Numbered from the stretch's first letter, positions 26,274 through 35,250 are shown. The stretch is 64,000 nucleotides of DNA from Actinomyces sp. oral taxon 448 str. F0400 (GCF_000220835.1 NZ_GL985606.1:2076330-2140329); one strand, 5' to 3'. The notes: a model not told the origin generated them from the letters alone. A program made the numbers and translations.

Positions 26274-26870
26274 TCAGTCCAGATCCTCAGTCAGGTAGCG
26301 CTGGATGGTGGGGCCGACGGCCGCGGCCAGTGTCTGCGCATCCGCAGCGCGGACGGCGTCGAGACGGACTACCCACCGCGCCATCCCCAGACCGACGAGC
26401 TGACTGGCGACCAGCTGGGAGCGCAGATCCACCTGGTCGGGAGCCACGCACGTCACGACGGGGGTGACGAGAGCGCCGATGAGCATGGAGCGGATGCGCT
26501 CCACCACCTCCTGATCGCCGAGTGCGGCCCACATCACGGCGGTGAAGCGATCCTGACCCATGCGATCCCATTGGGTAATGAAGACTTCAACGAAGGCTCT
26601 TCCCTGTTCGGCCTTGGGCAACCGTCGCACCCCGTCGAGCAGTGAGGGGTCCGCGAGCGCTCCGTCCAGGGTGCCCAGCACGGACTCGACGAACAGCCGG
26701 GAACGGTCGGGAAAGTAGTGGTGGACCAACGCCGGGTCAACACCGGCGGCGCGGGCGATGCCGCGCAGGGAGGCGGAGTAGCCGTCACGGGCGAAGGCGA
26801 CGCGGGCGGCGACGAGAATCGCCTCGCGCGCGTCGGGGCTACCGGCGGGACGTCGCCCGCGTGTGCTCAT
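26274..26870 (-). CDS. TetR family transcriptional regulator
   Basis: A 198-residue regulator. The N-terminal HTH reads AREAILVAARVAFARDGYSASLRGIARAAGVDPALVHHYFPDRSRLFVES (about residues 14-63), the standard TetR/AcrR pattern. The remaining part is the ligand-binding dimer domain, with the ending typical of actinobacterial TetR_C regulators of transporters (GLGMARWVVRLDAV). The ATG at 26870 is chosen because the HTH starts about 13 residues later; an upstream in-frame extension is Arg/Pro/Gly-rich and unlikely. It is co-oriented with and just upstream of the ABC operon, which it probably controls. Confidence 0.88.
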   Translation of the reverse strand: MSTRGRRPAGSPDAREAILVAARVAFARDGYSASLRGIARAAGVDPALVHHYFPDRSRLFVESVLGTLDGALADPSLLDGVRRLPKAEQGRAFVEVFITQWDRMGQDRFTAVMWAALGDQEVVERIRSMLIGALVTPVVTCVAPDQVDLRSQLVASQLVGLGMARWVVRLDAVRAADAQTLAAAVGPTIQRYLTEDLD

Positions 26871-26960
26871 GCCGCGGCTCCCGTCGAATCCGCGCGGCCC
26901 CTCTCGCACAGGCGAACCCGATCGGGGTCGAGGTCGGGGGGACACCGATGCGCGGAATAC

Positions 26961-27557
26961 TCACAGCTCAAGACCGACACCCTGCGTCGACGGCATACCG
27001 GGCGCCTCGGGGAGCTCAGGACAACGCGTGCGACGCTGCGCCAGGAGCACGAGCGCGGCCTGCTCCCCCGTCACCCGGAGGAGATCCGCGCTGATCGGAC
27101 CGGTCGGCACACCCGCCGCCTTCTGATTGACCCGGTTCATCCAGCGCGCCCGCCAGCCCATGTGATCCCACGGCCACTGCGCGTCGGCCCAGATGACGGC
27201 GATGTAGTCGTTGGTCACCCCCGCCGTCGTGAACGACACCGGCCGGAATCCGAGAGCCTGCTCCCACGGGATGAAGCCGATCGACAGGCCCGACGTGTTG
27301 TCCCAGATGCCCTGGTCGTCGACGACCAGAGCCGGCCGGCCCATCATGCGCACGCCCAGGACGCCAAAGAAGCCGAAGACGATGACCCCTATGGGACCAA
27401 CGATGGAGAAGAGGAGGGCCCACAGGCCGAAGGAGTGGGACGACAGGCCGTCGTAGGTTATAACGAGGCTGATGACCACGAAACAGGCGGAGCCGGCGAT
27501 CACGAACACGGAACGCCCCTTGGCTCGGGACACGCGAAGCACAGGGAGACTTGACAT
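26961..27557 (-). CDS. Membrane protein of unknown function (STM3941-like)
   Basis: A 198-residue protein with two hydrophobic helices (about residues 16-35 and 45-70) and a cytoplasmic-type domain containing PALVVDDQGIWDNTSGLSIGFIPWEQALGF, which resembles the STM3941-like family of bacterial PH-like membrane proteins. The family has no assigned function. Last 30 residues are polar. GAGAAT stands 6 bases before the ATG and could be a leaderless -10. It lies between tetR and rsmE without overlap to either. Confidence 0.6.
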   Translation of the reverse strand: MSSLPVLRVSRAKGRSVFVIAGSACFVVISLVITYDGLSSHSFGLWALLFSIVGPIGVIVFGFFGVLGVRMMGRPALVVDDQGIWDNTSGLSIGFIPWEQALGFRPVSFTTAGVTNDYIAVIWADAQWPWDHMGWRARWMNRVNQKAAGVPTGPISADLLRVTGEQAALVLLAQRRTRCPELPEAPGMPSTQGVGLEL

Positions 27558-27635
27558 GCCGGCATTCTCTCACGCCGGACCCGGCGCGTCCCGCGATCAG
27601 TAAGGCCGGATCCGGTTCCGCCCGCCACGGCCGCC

Positions 27636-28433
27636 TCACCCCCACAGGCCGGCGCACTGCGCCAGAACCGCGAGCGCCACCGGGCCCGCCGAGGCGGTGC
27701 GCATGACGTGCGGGCCCAGCCGCACCGCCGTGGCCCCGGCATTCTCCAAGGCGATCGTCTCCGCATCGCTGATCCCTCCTTCCGGGCCCACCACCACGGC
27801 CGCCGTCGGCGGCTCGTCGCCATCGGCCTCCGGCAGGGCCGTTCGGCCGATGGGCGCCGTCGACTCCTCGTGGAGCACCAGCACTGCTCCCCCGGTTTCC
27901 ACGACCTCACGCGCCCAGACGATCAACGCCCCTGTCGTCATGACCGCCTCGATCCGCGGCACTCGCGCCCTGCGCGCCTGCTTGGAGGCCCGGCGCGCCG
28001 TCGCCCGCCAGCGGGCGCGCCCCTTGGCGGCCCTCGGCCCCCTCCACACCGACACGCATCGCTCCGCCTGCCACGGCACGACTGTGTCGACGCCCACCTC
28101 GGTCGCCGTCTCCACCGCCTGTTCGTCGCGGCCCCCCTTGGCCAGAGCCTGGACGAGCACGAGCCTCAGGGCCGCCGGCGGCTCCTCGATCCGCTCGGCC
28201 ACTCGCACCATCAGACGGTCCCGCTCCCCTTCGGCGGCCTCCACCTCGCACACCAGCCGCAGGCCCGCGCCGTCGACAAGGTCCACGCGCTCGCCCGCTC
28301 TCAGCCGTCGCACCGTCACGGCGTGGTGGGCCTCAGCACCGGTCAACGCCAGCAGGTCGCCGCGGTCGGCCGCACCCGCGGCGCCGACCGGCTCGAGGGT
28401 GTCGGGGGTGAGGATGAAGACGGGTGCGCTCAC
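27636..28433 (-). CDS. rsmE: 16S rRNA m3U1498 methyltransferase RsmE
   Basis: A 265-residue SPOUT-family methyltransferase that methylates U1498 of 16S rRNA. The N-terminal PUA-like domain contains HHAVTVRRLRAGERVDLVDGAG, and the SPOUT part contains LVQALAKGGRDEQAVETATEVGVDTVVPWQAERCVS and the knot motif VVGPEGGISDAE followed by ATAVRLGPHVMRTASAGPVALAVL. These are the family's diagnostic segments. It starts with GTG with TAGGCT exactly 6 bases upstream. Divergent from yggS. Confidence 0.94.
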   Translation of the reverse strand: MSAPVFILTPDTLEPVGAAGAADRGDLLALTGAEAHHAVTVRRLRAGERVDLVDGAGLRLVCEVEAAEGERDRLMVRVAERIEEPPAALRLVLVQALAKGGRDEQAVETATEVGVDTVVPWQAERCVSVWRGPRAAKGRARWRATARRASKQARRARVPRIEAVMTTGALIVWAREVVETGGAVLVLHEESTAPIGRTALPEADGDEPPTAAVVVGPEGGISDAETIALENAGATAVRLGPHVMRTASAGPVALAVLAQCAGLWG

Positions 28434-28439
28434 AGGACC

Positions 28440-28445
28440 AGCCTA
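28440..28445 (-). promoter_or_regulatory. -10-like hexamer of rsmE
   Basis: TAGGCT, 6 bases, then the GTG start on the minus strand. The same hexamer and spacing recur before the HIT gene. Leaderless pattern, inferred. Confidence 0.45.
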
Positions 28446-28478
28446 CGGTTGCGCGCATGCCCGCGAGGGAGCCGGTGC

Positions 28479-28484
28479 TAGCGT
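28479..28484 (+). promoter_or_regulatory. -10-like hexamer of yggS
   Basis: TAGCGT, 7 bases, then the ATG at 28492. The identical hexamer and spacing occur before the DUF3097 gene. It faces the rsmE hexamer 33 bases away, so the two promoters overlap back to back. Confidence 0.45.
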
Positions 28485-28491
28485 CGCACGT

Positions 28492-29265
28492 ATGACCCAC
28501 TCGCAGCGCCCCGCTTCCTCCTGCACCACCGCTGTTACCATCGAGGATTTCCGTCGCAACCTGGCGGCCGTGCGCGCTCGCATAGCCGCCGCGGCCGACC
28601 GCGTCGGGCGGGACGCCTCCGAAATCCGCCTGCTGCCGGTGTCCAAGACCGTCCCCGAGGACCGTATACGCACCGCCTGCGCCGCGGGCATCACGCAGAT
28701 GGGCGAGAACAAGGTGCAGGAGGCCAAGCGCAAGGCCGCCGCCCTGGCCGACCTCGACATCCGCTGGTCCGTCATCGGCCACTTGCAGACCAACAAGGCC
28801 AAGGATGTGGTCGCCTTCGCCGACGAGTTCCAGGCGTTGGACTCCCTGCGCGTCGCCGAGGCCCTCGACCGCCGTCTCCAGCCCACCGGGCGCGGCCTGG
28901 ACGTCTTCGTGCAGGTCAACTCCTCGGGGGAGGCGTCCAAGTTCGGTGTCGAGCCCGACGGGGTCATGGGGATCCTGAGGAGGCTTCCCTCCTACTCCTG
29001 TCTGCGCGTGGTGGGACTCATGACGCTGGCCGCCCGCACTGACGACGAGGCTCGTATCCGCGAATGCTTCCGCATCATGCGCTCCTTGCGCGAAGCCGCT
29101 CTCCAGGAGGATCTTCTGAGCGATGGGCAGCTGTCCATGGGGATGAGCGGGGACTTCGAACTCGCCATCGAGGGCGGAAGCACCTGCGTGCGCGTGGGCC
29201 AGGCGATCTTCGGGGCGCGCTCGACGCCCGACTCGGCGTACTGGCCCGAGCGTTCCTCGCGCTGA
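28492..29265 (+). CDS. YggS family PLP-binding protein
   Basis: A 257-residue member of the YggS/PROSC family, which binds pyridoxal phosphate and helps keep PLP and amino-acid pools in balance. The PLP lysine is in RLLPVSKTVPEDRI (about residue 47). Other family segments are MGENKVQEAKRKAAAL, WSVIGHLQTNKAKDVVAF, VFVQVNSSGEASKFG and LSMGMSGDFELAIEGGSTCVRVGQAIFGAR at the phosphate-binding end. The ATG at 28492 follows the TAGCGT element. Convergent with the MFS gene. Confidence 0.93.
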   Translation: MTHSQRPASSCTTAVTIEDFRRNLAAVRARIAAAADRVGRDASEIRLLPVSKTVPEDRIRTACAAGITQMGENKVQEAKRKAAALADLDIRWSVIGHLQTNKAKDVVAFADEFQALDSLRVAEALDRRLQPTGRGLDVFVQVNSSGEASKFGVEPDGVMGILRRLPSYSCLRVVGLMTLAARTDDEARIRECFRIMRSLREAALQEDLLSDGQLSMGMSGDFELAIEGGSTCVRVGQAIFGARSTPDSAYWPERSSR

Positions 29266-29275
29266 ACGCCGGCCG

Positions 29276-29324
29276 GAGACGGGGACGGGACGCGGGCTCG
29301 GGCGCTCTCATGTCCCCCGTCTTC
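29276..29324. terminator. Long-loop hairpin between yggS and the MFS gene
   Basis: GAGACGGGGAC and GTCCCCCGTCTTC pair over about 10 bp with one bulge around a loop of some 25 bases, between two convergent genes. The right arm overlaps the MFS stop. Possible bidirectional terminator; no U-tract. Confidence 0.35.
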
Positions 29325-30687
29325 TCACCCGCATGAGGACGCAGCCGAGAGCAACCGTCGCCGCCCCAGTCGTGAGGGCACCGACTCCGCCGGGCGACCC
29401 GACGGGGACGCTCAGCAGGGCGCCGACGACACTGGTCCCGGCGCTGGTACCCAGTTGCCGGGCTGAGGTCATGATGGCGCCTACGCGACCGGGCGGGGCG
29501 CCCGGGACCGCCGCTGTGGTGAGTGTCGCTGCGGTACTCGCCGACACCGCGGAGATCCCGAAGACGACTGTCGCCAGACAGGCCCCGGCCACCGCCGTCG
29601 AGCGACCCGCGCCGATGGCGAGGAATCCGGCCCCCGCGAGCCATGGGGACACCGCCATAACGGAACACGTCGTCCCGGGCGCACGGCACATGCGCTGAAT
29701 GAGGGGGGCGCACAGGAGCGCTACAGCGCCCTGGACCCAGAAGGGCAGTCCCGCCAGCCAGGGGGACGACGCCCGCAGGGAATCGAACTGGACGGCGAGA
29801 AGAAGGACCTCGGCCGCCTGCCAACCGCCGAAGGCCGCCATCAGCACCAACCCGCCCCTCGTCACCATGTCATCGAACATCGCCGGGGGAATGACTGGGC
29901 GAGGCCGATGAGCATCGGCGTGCACGACTGCCGCCAGCAGGGGCGCTGCCCCGGCCAGCGCCACGAGGGGAGGCCACCAGGCCTTGACGAGCAGGGTCGT
30001 CTCCGCCGCAGCGAGAAGGAGAATTACAGCCGCGCTCAGGAGCAATGGCGGATGGACGGTCCGCTCCGCCGGCGGACGCCGCCTGCGAGCACCCGACCGA
30101 CCCATCACCGTGGAGAAAACGAGAAGTGCGAGCGCAATAATAGTGGGACCGATGAACCCGGCCTTCCACCCGAAGAAGGCTATCAGAGGGGTTCCCAGCC
30201 CCACCCCCGCGGCGAGGCCCACGGCTCCTACGGCGGAAAACCAGCTCAAGCCGCGGCGCCTGGCCGGCGGGGGCAGGCTAATGAGGAGCGCCAGGCTCGC
30301 CGGGGCGGCCAGGGCCGCGCACGAGCCTTGAAGGGCTCGCACGACGATGACCGGCTCGATGCTGTTCGTCGCCACCACCGCCCCGCCGGCCAGGGCGAAT
30401 CCGAACAGCGCCCACCGTAGGACGCGTAGAGCCCCGAAGCGATCACTGCACCACCCGCCGAGCAGAAGGAGCCCTCCGAAGACCAGAGAATAAGCACCCT
30501 GAGCCAGAGAGACCCGTCCGATCCCGGAGTGCAGCTGCTGGGACATGACCGGGGACGCCGATGTGATAACGGTAGTGTCCAGGACCAGAAGAAGTTGTAC
30601 GCCGACGAGAACGGGGGCCGCCCCGCAAGATCCGGTTCGGCCCGTAACGGTGTCGGCTGCTCTCCGTTTCCTGAAACCCACGATCAC
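29308..30687 (-). CDS. MFS transporter (drug/metabolite efflux type)
   Basis: A roughly 459-residue major facilitator protein with about 12-14 hydrophobic helices. TM1 contains LLLVLDTTVITSASPVM, reminiscent of the DHA2 start (D-x-T-V-V/I-x-x-A-x-P), and the first loop has GGWCSDRFGALRVLRWALFGFALAGG, the MFS motif A region. Near the end MTSARQLGTSAGTSVVGALL is a DHA2-like motif. The start is uncertain: GTG at 30687 or 30681 are the only close candidates, neither with a Shine-Dalgarno site. Divergent from a LysR gene, which may regulate it. Confidence 0.8.
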   Translation of the reverse strand: MIVGFRKRRAADTVTGRTGSCGAAPVLVGVQLLLVLDTTVITSASPVMSQQLHSGIGRVSLAQGAYSLVFGGLLLLGGWCSDRFGALRVLRWALFGFALAGGAVVATNSIEPVIVVRALQGSCAALAAPASLALLISLPPPARRRGLSWFSAVGAVGLAAGVGLGTPLIAFFGWKAGFIGPTIIALALLVFSTVMGRSGARRRRPPAERTVHPPLLLSAAVILLLAAAETTLLVKAWWPPLVALAGAAPLLAAVVHADAHRPRPVIPPAMFDDMVTRGGLVLMAAFGGWQAAEVLLLAVQFDSLRASSPWLAGLPFWVQGAVALLCAPLIQRMCRAPGTTCSVMAVSPWLAGAGFLAIGAGRSTAVAGACLATVVFGISAVSASTAATLTTAAVPGAPPGRVGAIMTSARQLGTSAGTSVVGALLSVPVGSPGGVGALTTGAATVALGCVLMRVRRRGT

Positions 30688-30725
30688 AGTCTTGCGAACA
30701 CATCGGAATAAGACCAACAACGGTT

Positions 30726-30753
30726 TTGACAGACGAGCATCAGTACTTCTAAT
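30726..30753 (+). promoter_or_regulatory. Sigma-70-type promoter of the LysR gene
   Basis: TTGACA (30726-30731), 16-base spacer, TCTAAT (30748-30753), then 9 bases to the ATG. The untranslated leader would be very short or absent. Confidence 0.6.
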
Positions 30754-30762
30754 CTCGCGTTC

Positions 30763-31620
30763 ATGGAACTCCGCCACCTGGCGTGTTTCCTGGCGGTTCT
30801 CGATACGGGATCCTTCACCCGGGCCGCGGAGCGCGCCCATCTGACCCAGTCGGGCCTCAGTCAGCAGATTCAGGCCCTGGAACGCGACCTCGGCACGACG
30901 CTGTTCACACGCCGACCGGTGCGCCCGACGCCGCCGGCGCTGGCTCTCGAGCCTCACGCACGTTGTGCTCTCGCCACCGTCTGCGAAGCCAGGCGTGCGA
31001 CCGCAGCCGCAGCCGGGACGCACGTGGAACTGCGGGTGGGAATCATCGCCTCACTCACTGCGGTCGATCCCTGCTCCCTGCTCGAACGCGTCCGCCGCGC
31101 CCACCCGAACCTGTCGGTCGCCGTGGTTCAGAAGGCCACCGACGCCATGGTTGAGGACGTGCGCGACGGCCGCCTCGACCTGGCGATCGCGGACACCGCG
31201 CCCCCATCGGATCCGACGCTGGCCTCCATGGCAGTGGGCGAGGAGCCCTTCTGCCTCACTGGTCCGGCATTGCCATCCGAACCGATTACTCCGGCGAATC
31301 TCGACGCGCGCACCTGGGTCGCCCTGCGCCGCGGGACTCGGCTCCGCGAGATCTTCGACCGTCTTATGGAGGACCTCCATCTCCCCGCGGTGGTCACCGC
31401 CGAAGTCAGCGATATCCGGCTCCTGCTCAGGTTGAGCGCAGTCGGCTTCGCAAACGCCATCGTCCCCGCACCGATGGTCAGCCGCTGCCCGGCCACCCCC
31501 ATTCCCGCGACCGTTCTGCCGCCCCGCACCCTTCGGGCCGTGCACCTCTCTCGTCACCGCAACCCGGCGCTGGCGACCTGCCTGCACATTCTGCACAGCG
31601 GCGCAGGCCTCGCCAGCTGA
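30763..31620 (+). CDS. LysR family transcriptional regulator
   Basis: A 285-residue LysR regulator. The N-terminal HTH is textbook: MELRHLACFLAVLDTGSFTRAAERAHLTQSGLSQQIQALERDLGTTLFTR (residues 1-50). The substrate-binding part (about 85-280) has the fold's usual segments such as ELRVGIIASL, LLERVRRAHPNLSVAVV and RDGRLDLAIADTA. It is transcribed away from the MFS gene with about 75 bases between starts, the usual arrangement for a LysR and its target. Effector unknown. Confidence 0.92.
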   Translation: MELRHLACFLAVLDTGSFTRAAERAHLTQSGLSQQIQALERDLGTTLFTRRPVRPTPPALALEPHARCALATVCEARRATAAAAGTHVELRVGIIASLTAVDPCSLLERVRRAHPNLSVAVVQKATDAMVEDVRDGRLDLAIADTAPPSDPTLASMAVGEEPFCLTGPALPSEPITPANLDARTWVALRRGTRLREIFDRLMEDLHLPAVVTAEVSDIRLLLRLSAVGFANAIVPAPMVSRCPATPIPATVLPPRTLRAVHLSRHRNPALATCLHILHSGAGLAS

Positions 31621-31670
31621 GCAGAACGCTCGTCGGCCACTATCGTAGGGCGCTCCGCGGGGACCACCCG

Positions 31671-31708
31671 GAGAAGCGTGCGGGCGCTCACGCGCCCGCA
31701 CGCTTCTC
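31671..31708. terminator. Perfect 17-bp hairpin between lysR-type gene and dnaJ
   Basis: GAGAAGCGTGCGGGCGC, a TCAC loop, then its exact complement. It lies between two convergent genes and its last bases enter the dnaJ stop codon. Likely a bidirectional terminator; no U-tract follows on either strand. Confidence 0.65.
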
Positions 31709-32861
31709 AGCGGCGCTTCCTGCCCCGACTCTTACCGCCCTTGAACCGGCTGGAGACCTTATCCGCCAGGGATTCGTCTCGAGCCGGCGCAAACCCGTCT
31801 TCACCGCGCAGGGAGGCGAGCTCGGTGAGCAGCTGACGCTGGCGGTCGTCGAGTCCGCTGGGCGTCTCCACCACGATCTGCACGTGCAGGTCGCCGCGGC
31901 CCGAACGGCGCAGCCGGCCCACGCCCAGGCCCGAGAGGACCACCTCATCGCCGCCCTGAGTGCCCGGCTTGACCGACACGATCCGCTCTCCGTCAAGGGT
32001 GGACAACGGGAAGCTGGCGCCCAAGGCGGCCGCCGTCATGGGCACGCGCAGCTCGGTGTACAGGTCGTCACCGGTGCGTGAGAGGGAGTCGTCGTGCTTC
32101 TCATGGATCTCAACGTACAGGTCCCCGCTGGGACCGCCGGCCGGGCCGGCCTCACCGCGCCCGGACATGCGGATGCGGGTGCCCGTGGATACGCCCGCCG
32201 GGATATTGACATCGATGGCGGTGCGCACGTGCCTGCGGCCCTCCCCGTCGCAGTCGCGGCACGGGGAGGCGATAACGGTGCCGAACCCCTGGCAGCGCGA
32301 GCACGGCGAGGAGGTCACCACGTTGCCCAGGAAAGAGCGCTGCACGCGCTGGACGGAGCCCCGCCCGTCGCACTGCGAGCAGGTGACCGGACTGGTCCCC
32401 TCGGCGCAGCACGACCCGCCGCAGGTCCCGCAGGTGACGTAGGTGTCGACCGGAAGGCTCTTGGTCGCCCCGAAGGCCACGTCCGTCAAGTCCACTTCGA
32501 GGGCCACCAGGGAATCCTGGCCCCGCCGCGCCCGGGAGGCAGGACCGCGCGAGGCGGCTCCGCCCCCGAAGAAGGCCTGCTGGAGGAAGTCGCCGAAGCC
32601 CCCGAAGTCGGCGGCGCCGAAGCCCCCGGCGTTGAATCCCCCGTCCGCGTGCACGGCCTCCTCCCCGCCCAAGTCGTACATCTGACGCTTGTCGGAGTCG
32701 GCGAGAACCTCGTAGGCGACGTTGATGGCCTTGAACTCGTCCTCATGGCCCGGGCCGGCGACATCGGGGTGCAGCCGCCGGGCCTTCTTCTTGTAGGCGC
32801 GCTTGATCTCGTCGGTGGTGGCCTGGCGGCTCACGCCGAGAACCTCGTAGTAGTCGCTCAC
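31707..32861 (-). CDS. dnaJ: Chaperone DnaJ (second, HrcA-linked copy)
   Basis: A 384-residue type I DnaJ co-chaperone that stimulates DnaK. The J domain holds HPD (KARRLHPDVAG, about residue 33), then a Gly/Phe-rich stretch (about residues 75-105), four zinc-finger repeats of C-x2-C-x-G type (CGTCGGSC, CSQCDGRG, CSRCQGFG, CRDCDGEG; about residues 145-215), and the substrate-binding C-terminal domains. The HPD of the J domain is followed by a short insert-free helix IV region. It starts with GTG 120 bases after hrcA; hrcA-dnaJ2 is the usual actinobacterial heat-shock pair. Regulated with hrcA by the CIRCE element. Confidence 0.94.
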   Translation of the reverse strand: MSDYYEVLGVSRQATTDEIKRAYKKKARRLHPDVAGPGHEDEFKAINVAYEVLADSDKRQMYDLGGEEAVHADGGFNAGGFGAADFGGFGDFLQQAFFGGGAASRGPASRARRGQDSLVALEVDLTDVAFGATKSLPVDTYVTCGTCGGSCCAEGTSPVTCSQCDGRGSVQRVQRSFLGNVVTSSPCSRCQGFGTVIASPCRDCDGEGRRHVRTAIDVNIPAGVSTGTRIRMSGRGEAGPAGGPSGDLYVEIHEKHDDSLSRTGDDLYTELRVPMTAAALGASFPLSTLDGERIVSVKPGTQGGDEVVLSGLGVGRLRRSGRGDLHVQIVVETPSGLDDRQRQLLTELASLRGEDGFAPARDESLADKVSSRFKGGKSRGRKRR

Positions 32862-32981
32862 GCTTGCTGATGCTCCCTGGTCGGTGATGGTTCGAGTGCC
32901 GGGCGATCTCCGGCTGATGCTGACGCCGCGGCCGAAGGCCGGCGCGGGCGGCGCCCTCGGGTACGTCTCATGGGGTGGGCC

Positions 32982-34055
32982 TCATGGGGCGGTGTCGGCG
33001 GTGCCGGTCAGGAACCGGGATAGATAACGCGCCACGGCGCGCACCGCCGCCATGGTCGCCGGGTAGTCCATACGGGTGGGGCCGATGATGCCCAGGTGCG
33101 CGACGGCGGTGCCCGCGCCCGCCCCGTAGGCGGCGGTAACGACGCTGGCCTCGGCCAGGGCGTCATCGTGGTTCTCACTGCCGATGGATACGCGCATCTC
33201 CGCATCGGTCGTCGAGCACGGCGTCCGCCCGGGAGCGGGGGCCTCGGCGAACAGGCGCAGCAGCACCACCTGCTCCTCGACGGCGTCCAGGAGCGGGCCG
33301 AGCGAGGAGAAGTCCGGGGTGGAACGGGCCAGGTTGGCAGTACCGGCCACGACGATGCGCTCTTCGCCGTCGGGGCGCAGCGCCTCGATGAGCTCGTCGG
33401 CCACGCTGCTCAGCAGCGCCCGCTCCTCCTCGGGAACACGCTCAGCCAGGCGGGTCAGGACGGGGACCACATCGGCGGCGACGCGGCCCGCCAGGGCCGC
33501 GTTCATGCGAGTGCGCAGGGATTCCAGGACGAGCGGGTCCACCGCACATCCCATCGGCATGGACACCGTGCGCTGCTCGACGCGGCCGGTGTCGGTAATA
33601 ATGACGAGCAGGACGCGCGTGGGCCCCAGAGCGACGAGCTCGAGGTGGCGCAGAGCGGTGCGCCGCAGACTGGGGTACTCCACGACGGCGAGCTGACCGG
33701 TGAGCTGAGCCAGAACCCGCACGGTGCGGGCCACGACCTGCTCCAGGTCGACCGCGCCCGCCAGCAGCGCCGTTATGGCGCGCCGCTCGGGAGCGGACAG
33801 GGGCTTGATCCGGGCGACCTCGTCGACGAAGAGGCGATAGCCCTTCTCGGTGGGCACCCGCCCGGCGCTGGTGTGGGGCTGATGGATGTAGCCCTCATCC
33901 TCCAGGGCGGCCATGTCATTGCGAATCGTGGCCGGGGAGACGCCGAGACGGTAGCGCTCGACCAGAGCGCGCGAGCCGACAGGTTCACGGGTGCGCACGT
34001 AATCCGTGATGATGGCGGAGAGGACCTTCAAGCGGCGATCATCGGCCATGGTCAT
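32982..34055 (-). CDS. hrcA: Heat-inducible transcription repressor HrcA
   Basis: A 357-residue HrcA repressor. The winged-helix segment is [72 protein letters not shown] in the first 80 residues. The middle and C-terminal dimerisation/GAF-like region includes [24 protein letters not shown] near the end. Two ATGs (34055 and 34049) are possible. It is autoregulated through the CIRCE palindrome 43 bases upstream and is followed by dnaJ. Confidence 0.95.
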   Translation of the reverse strand: MTMADDRRLKVLSAIITDYVRTREPVGSRALVERYRLGVSPATIRNDMAALEDEGYIHQPHTSAGRVPTEKGYRLFVDEVARIKPLSAPERRAITALLAGAVDLEQVVARTVRVLAQLTGQLAVVEYPSLRRTALRHLELVALGPTRVLLVIITDTGRVEQRTVSMPMGCAVDPLVLESLRTRMNAALAGRVAADVVPVLTRLAERVPEEERALLSSVADELIEALRPDGEERIVVAGTANLARSTPDFSSLGPLLDAVEEQVVLLRLFAEAPAPGRTPCSTTDAEMRVSIGSENHDDALAEASVVTAAYGAGAGTAVAHLGIIGPTRMDYPATMAAVRAVARYLSRFLTGTADTAP

Positions 34056-34097
34056 GCTCCCTGCCCTCTCTTCCCATCGGCGGACCCGCGATACCGG

Positions 34098-34124
34098 TTA
34101 GCACTCGCGGCGTGTGAGTGCCAT
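34098..34124 (-). promoter_or_regulatory. CIRCE element (HrcA operator)
   Basis: TTAGCACTC-N9-GAGTGCCAT matches the CIRCE consensus TTAGCACTC-N9-GAGTGCTAA with two mismatches at the outer end of one arm. It precedes hrcA on the minus strand and overlaps a possible -10 (TAGGAT, 34123-34128). HrcA would bind here and release on heat shock. Confidence 0.88.
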
Positions 34125-34174
34125 CCTACGCCGAGGTCCGGCGGGTCAGTCGCCCAGGTGACGTGAAGTTCCCC

Positions 34175-34180
34175 TAGCGT
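34175..34180 (+). promoter_or_regulatory. -10-like hexamer of the DUF3097 gene
   Basis: TAGCGT, 7 bases, then GTG 34188. It is identical to the element before yggS and used here to choose the start codon. Confidence 0.42.
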
Positions 34181-34187
34181 GCCCAGG

Positions 34188-35228
34188 GTGAACACGACGC
34201 CCGACCGCTCCCGCCCCCTGCCCGGCTCGACCGTTGAACGACGCAAGGCTCTGCGGGCCCGGGCCGCTCGCGGGAGCTCGGGCGGGCGGCCCTCGGCAGC
34301 CCCGCAGACCGCCTCCCCGCCCGCCCGGCCATCGGGTTCGAACCGTTACGGGGGCGATGTGCTCAACGTCGACCCCCACCGCGTGGGTCCGAATGCGCTC
34401 CGCCCCGAGTCCACGCATGTGGTCCTGGAGCGCGGCATGGTTCTGGAGGACCGGGAGACCGGCTTCGTGGGGGCGGTCGTCGCGGCCGAGAAGTCCGGGG
34501 GACGCCACATTGTCGTCCTGGAGGACCGCCGGAGGACTCGCCGCGGCTTCCCGCTAGGAGGCGGCTTCTGGCTCGAGGGCCGCCCCGTCATCGTCGACCC
34601 GCCCCCTGCGCTCCCGAGCGCGCCCCGCGGCCCGGTCAGCGCCGCCGGGCGCAGGCTCACGGCGTCGGGCTCCTACGCCGTCGAGGACGGCGGGGCGAAG
34701 GTCGCGCGCGCCTCGCGCATCTGGGTGGAGGGCAGGCACGACGCCGAACTGGTGGAGAAGGTGTGGGGCGACGACCTGCGCCATGAGGGAATCGTCGTCC
34801 TCATGCTCGACGGCATCGACAACCTCCCCGAGGTCATGACGTCCTTCAGCCCGGGTCCCCAACGGCGCGCGGGCGTGCTCGTGGACCACCTCGTGATCGG
34901 CTCCAAGGAATCGCGGATCGCCGAGCGCGTGCGCAAGGCGCCCGGAGGCGAGAACGTCCTGGTGCTCGGCCACCCGTACGTCGACGTGTGGCAGGCCGTC
35001 AAGCCCGAGCGCATGGGGCTGCGGACCTGGCCCCGCGTGCCGCGCGGCACCGACATCAAGCACGGCACTCTCGAGGCGCTCGGCTGGCCGCACGAGACCC
35101 AAACGGACATCGCCCGCGGCTGGCAGCGGATCCTGGGAAGGGTGCGCACCTACAAGGATCTCGAGCCGAACCTGCTGGGGCGCATGGAGGAGCTCATCGA
35201 CTTCGTCACCGCTCCGGGCACGCGCTGA
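34188..35228 (+). CDS. DUF3097 family protein
   Basis: A 346-residue actinobacteria-specific protein of the DUF3097 family, function unknown. Family-like stretches are RPESTHVVLERGMVLEDRETGFVGAVV, RRTRRGFPLGGGFWLEGRPV, ARIWVEGRHDAELVEKVWGDDLRHEGIVVLMLDG (a TOPRIM-like segment with WVEG and D), and VLVGHPYVDVWQAVKPERMGL-type ending. The first 55 residues are low-complexity. GTG 34188 is preferred over GTG 34179 because the TAGCGT element is 7 bases before it. Divergent from hrcA. Confidence 0.85.
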   Translation: MNTTPDRSRPLPGSTVERRKALRARAARGSSGGRPSAAPQTASPPARPSGSNRYGGDVLNVDPHRVGPNALRPESTHVVLERGMVLEDRETGFVGAVVAAEKSGGRHIVVLEDRRRTRRGFPLGGGFWLEGRPVIVDPPPALPSAPRGPVSAAGRRLTASGSYAVEDGGAKVARASRIWVEGRHDAELVEKVWGDDLRHEGIVVLMLDGIDNLPEVMTSFSPGPQRRAGVLVDHLVIGSKESRIAERVRKAPGGENVLVLGHPYVDVWQAVKPERMGLRTWPRVPRGTDIKHGTLEALGWPHETQTDIARGWQRILGRVRTYKDLEPNLLGRMEELIDFVTAPGTR

Positions 35229-35250
35229 GGGCGGTCGATCGTCCTCCGCC

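Noticed and set aside
28449-28454. TTGCGC upstream of the yggS -10 element
   Set aside because: It would serve as -35 but the spacing to TAGCGT is about 24 bases, too long.
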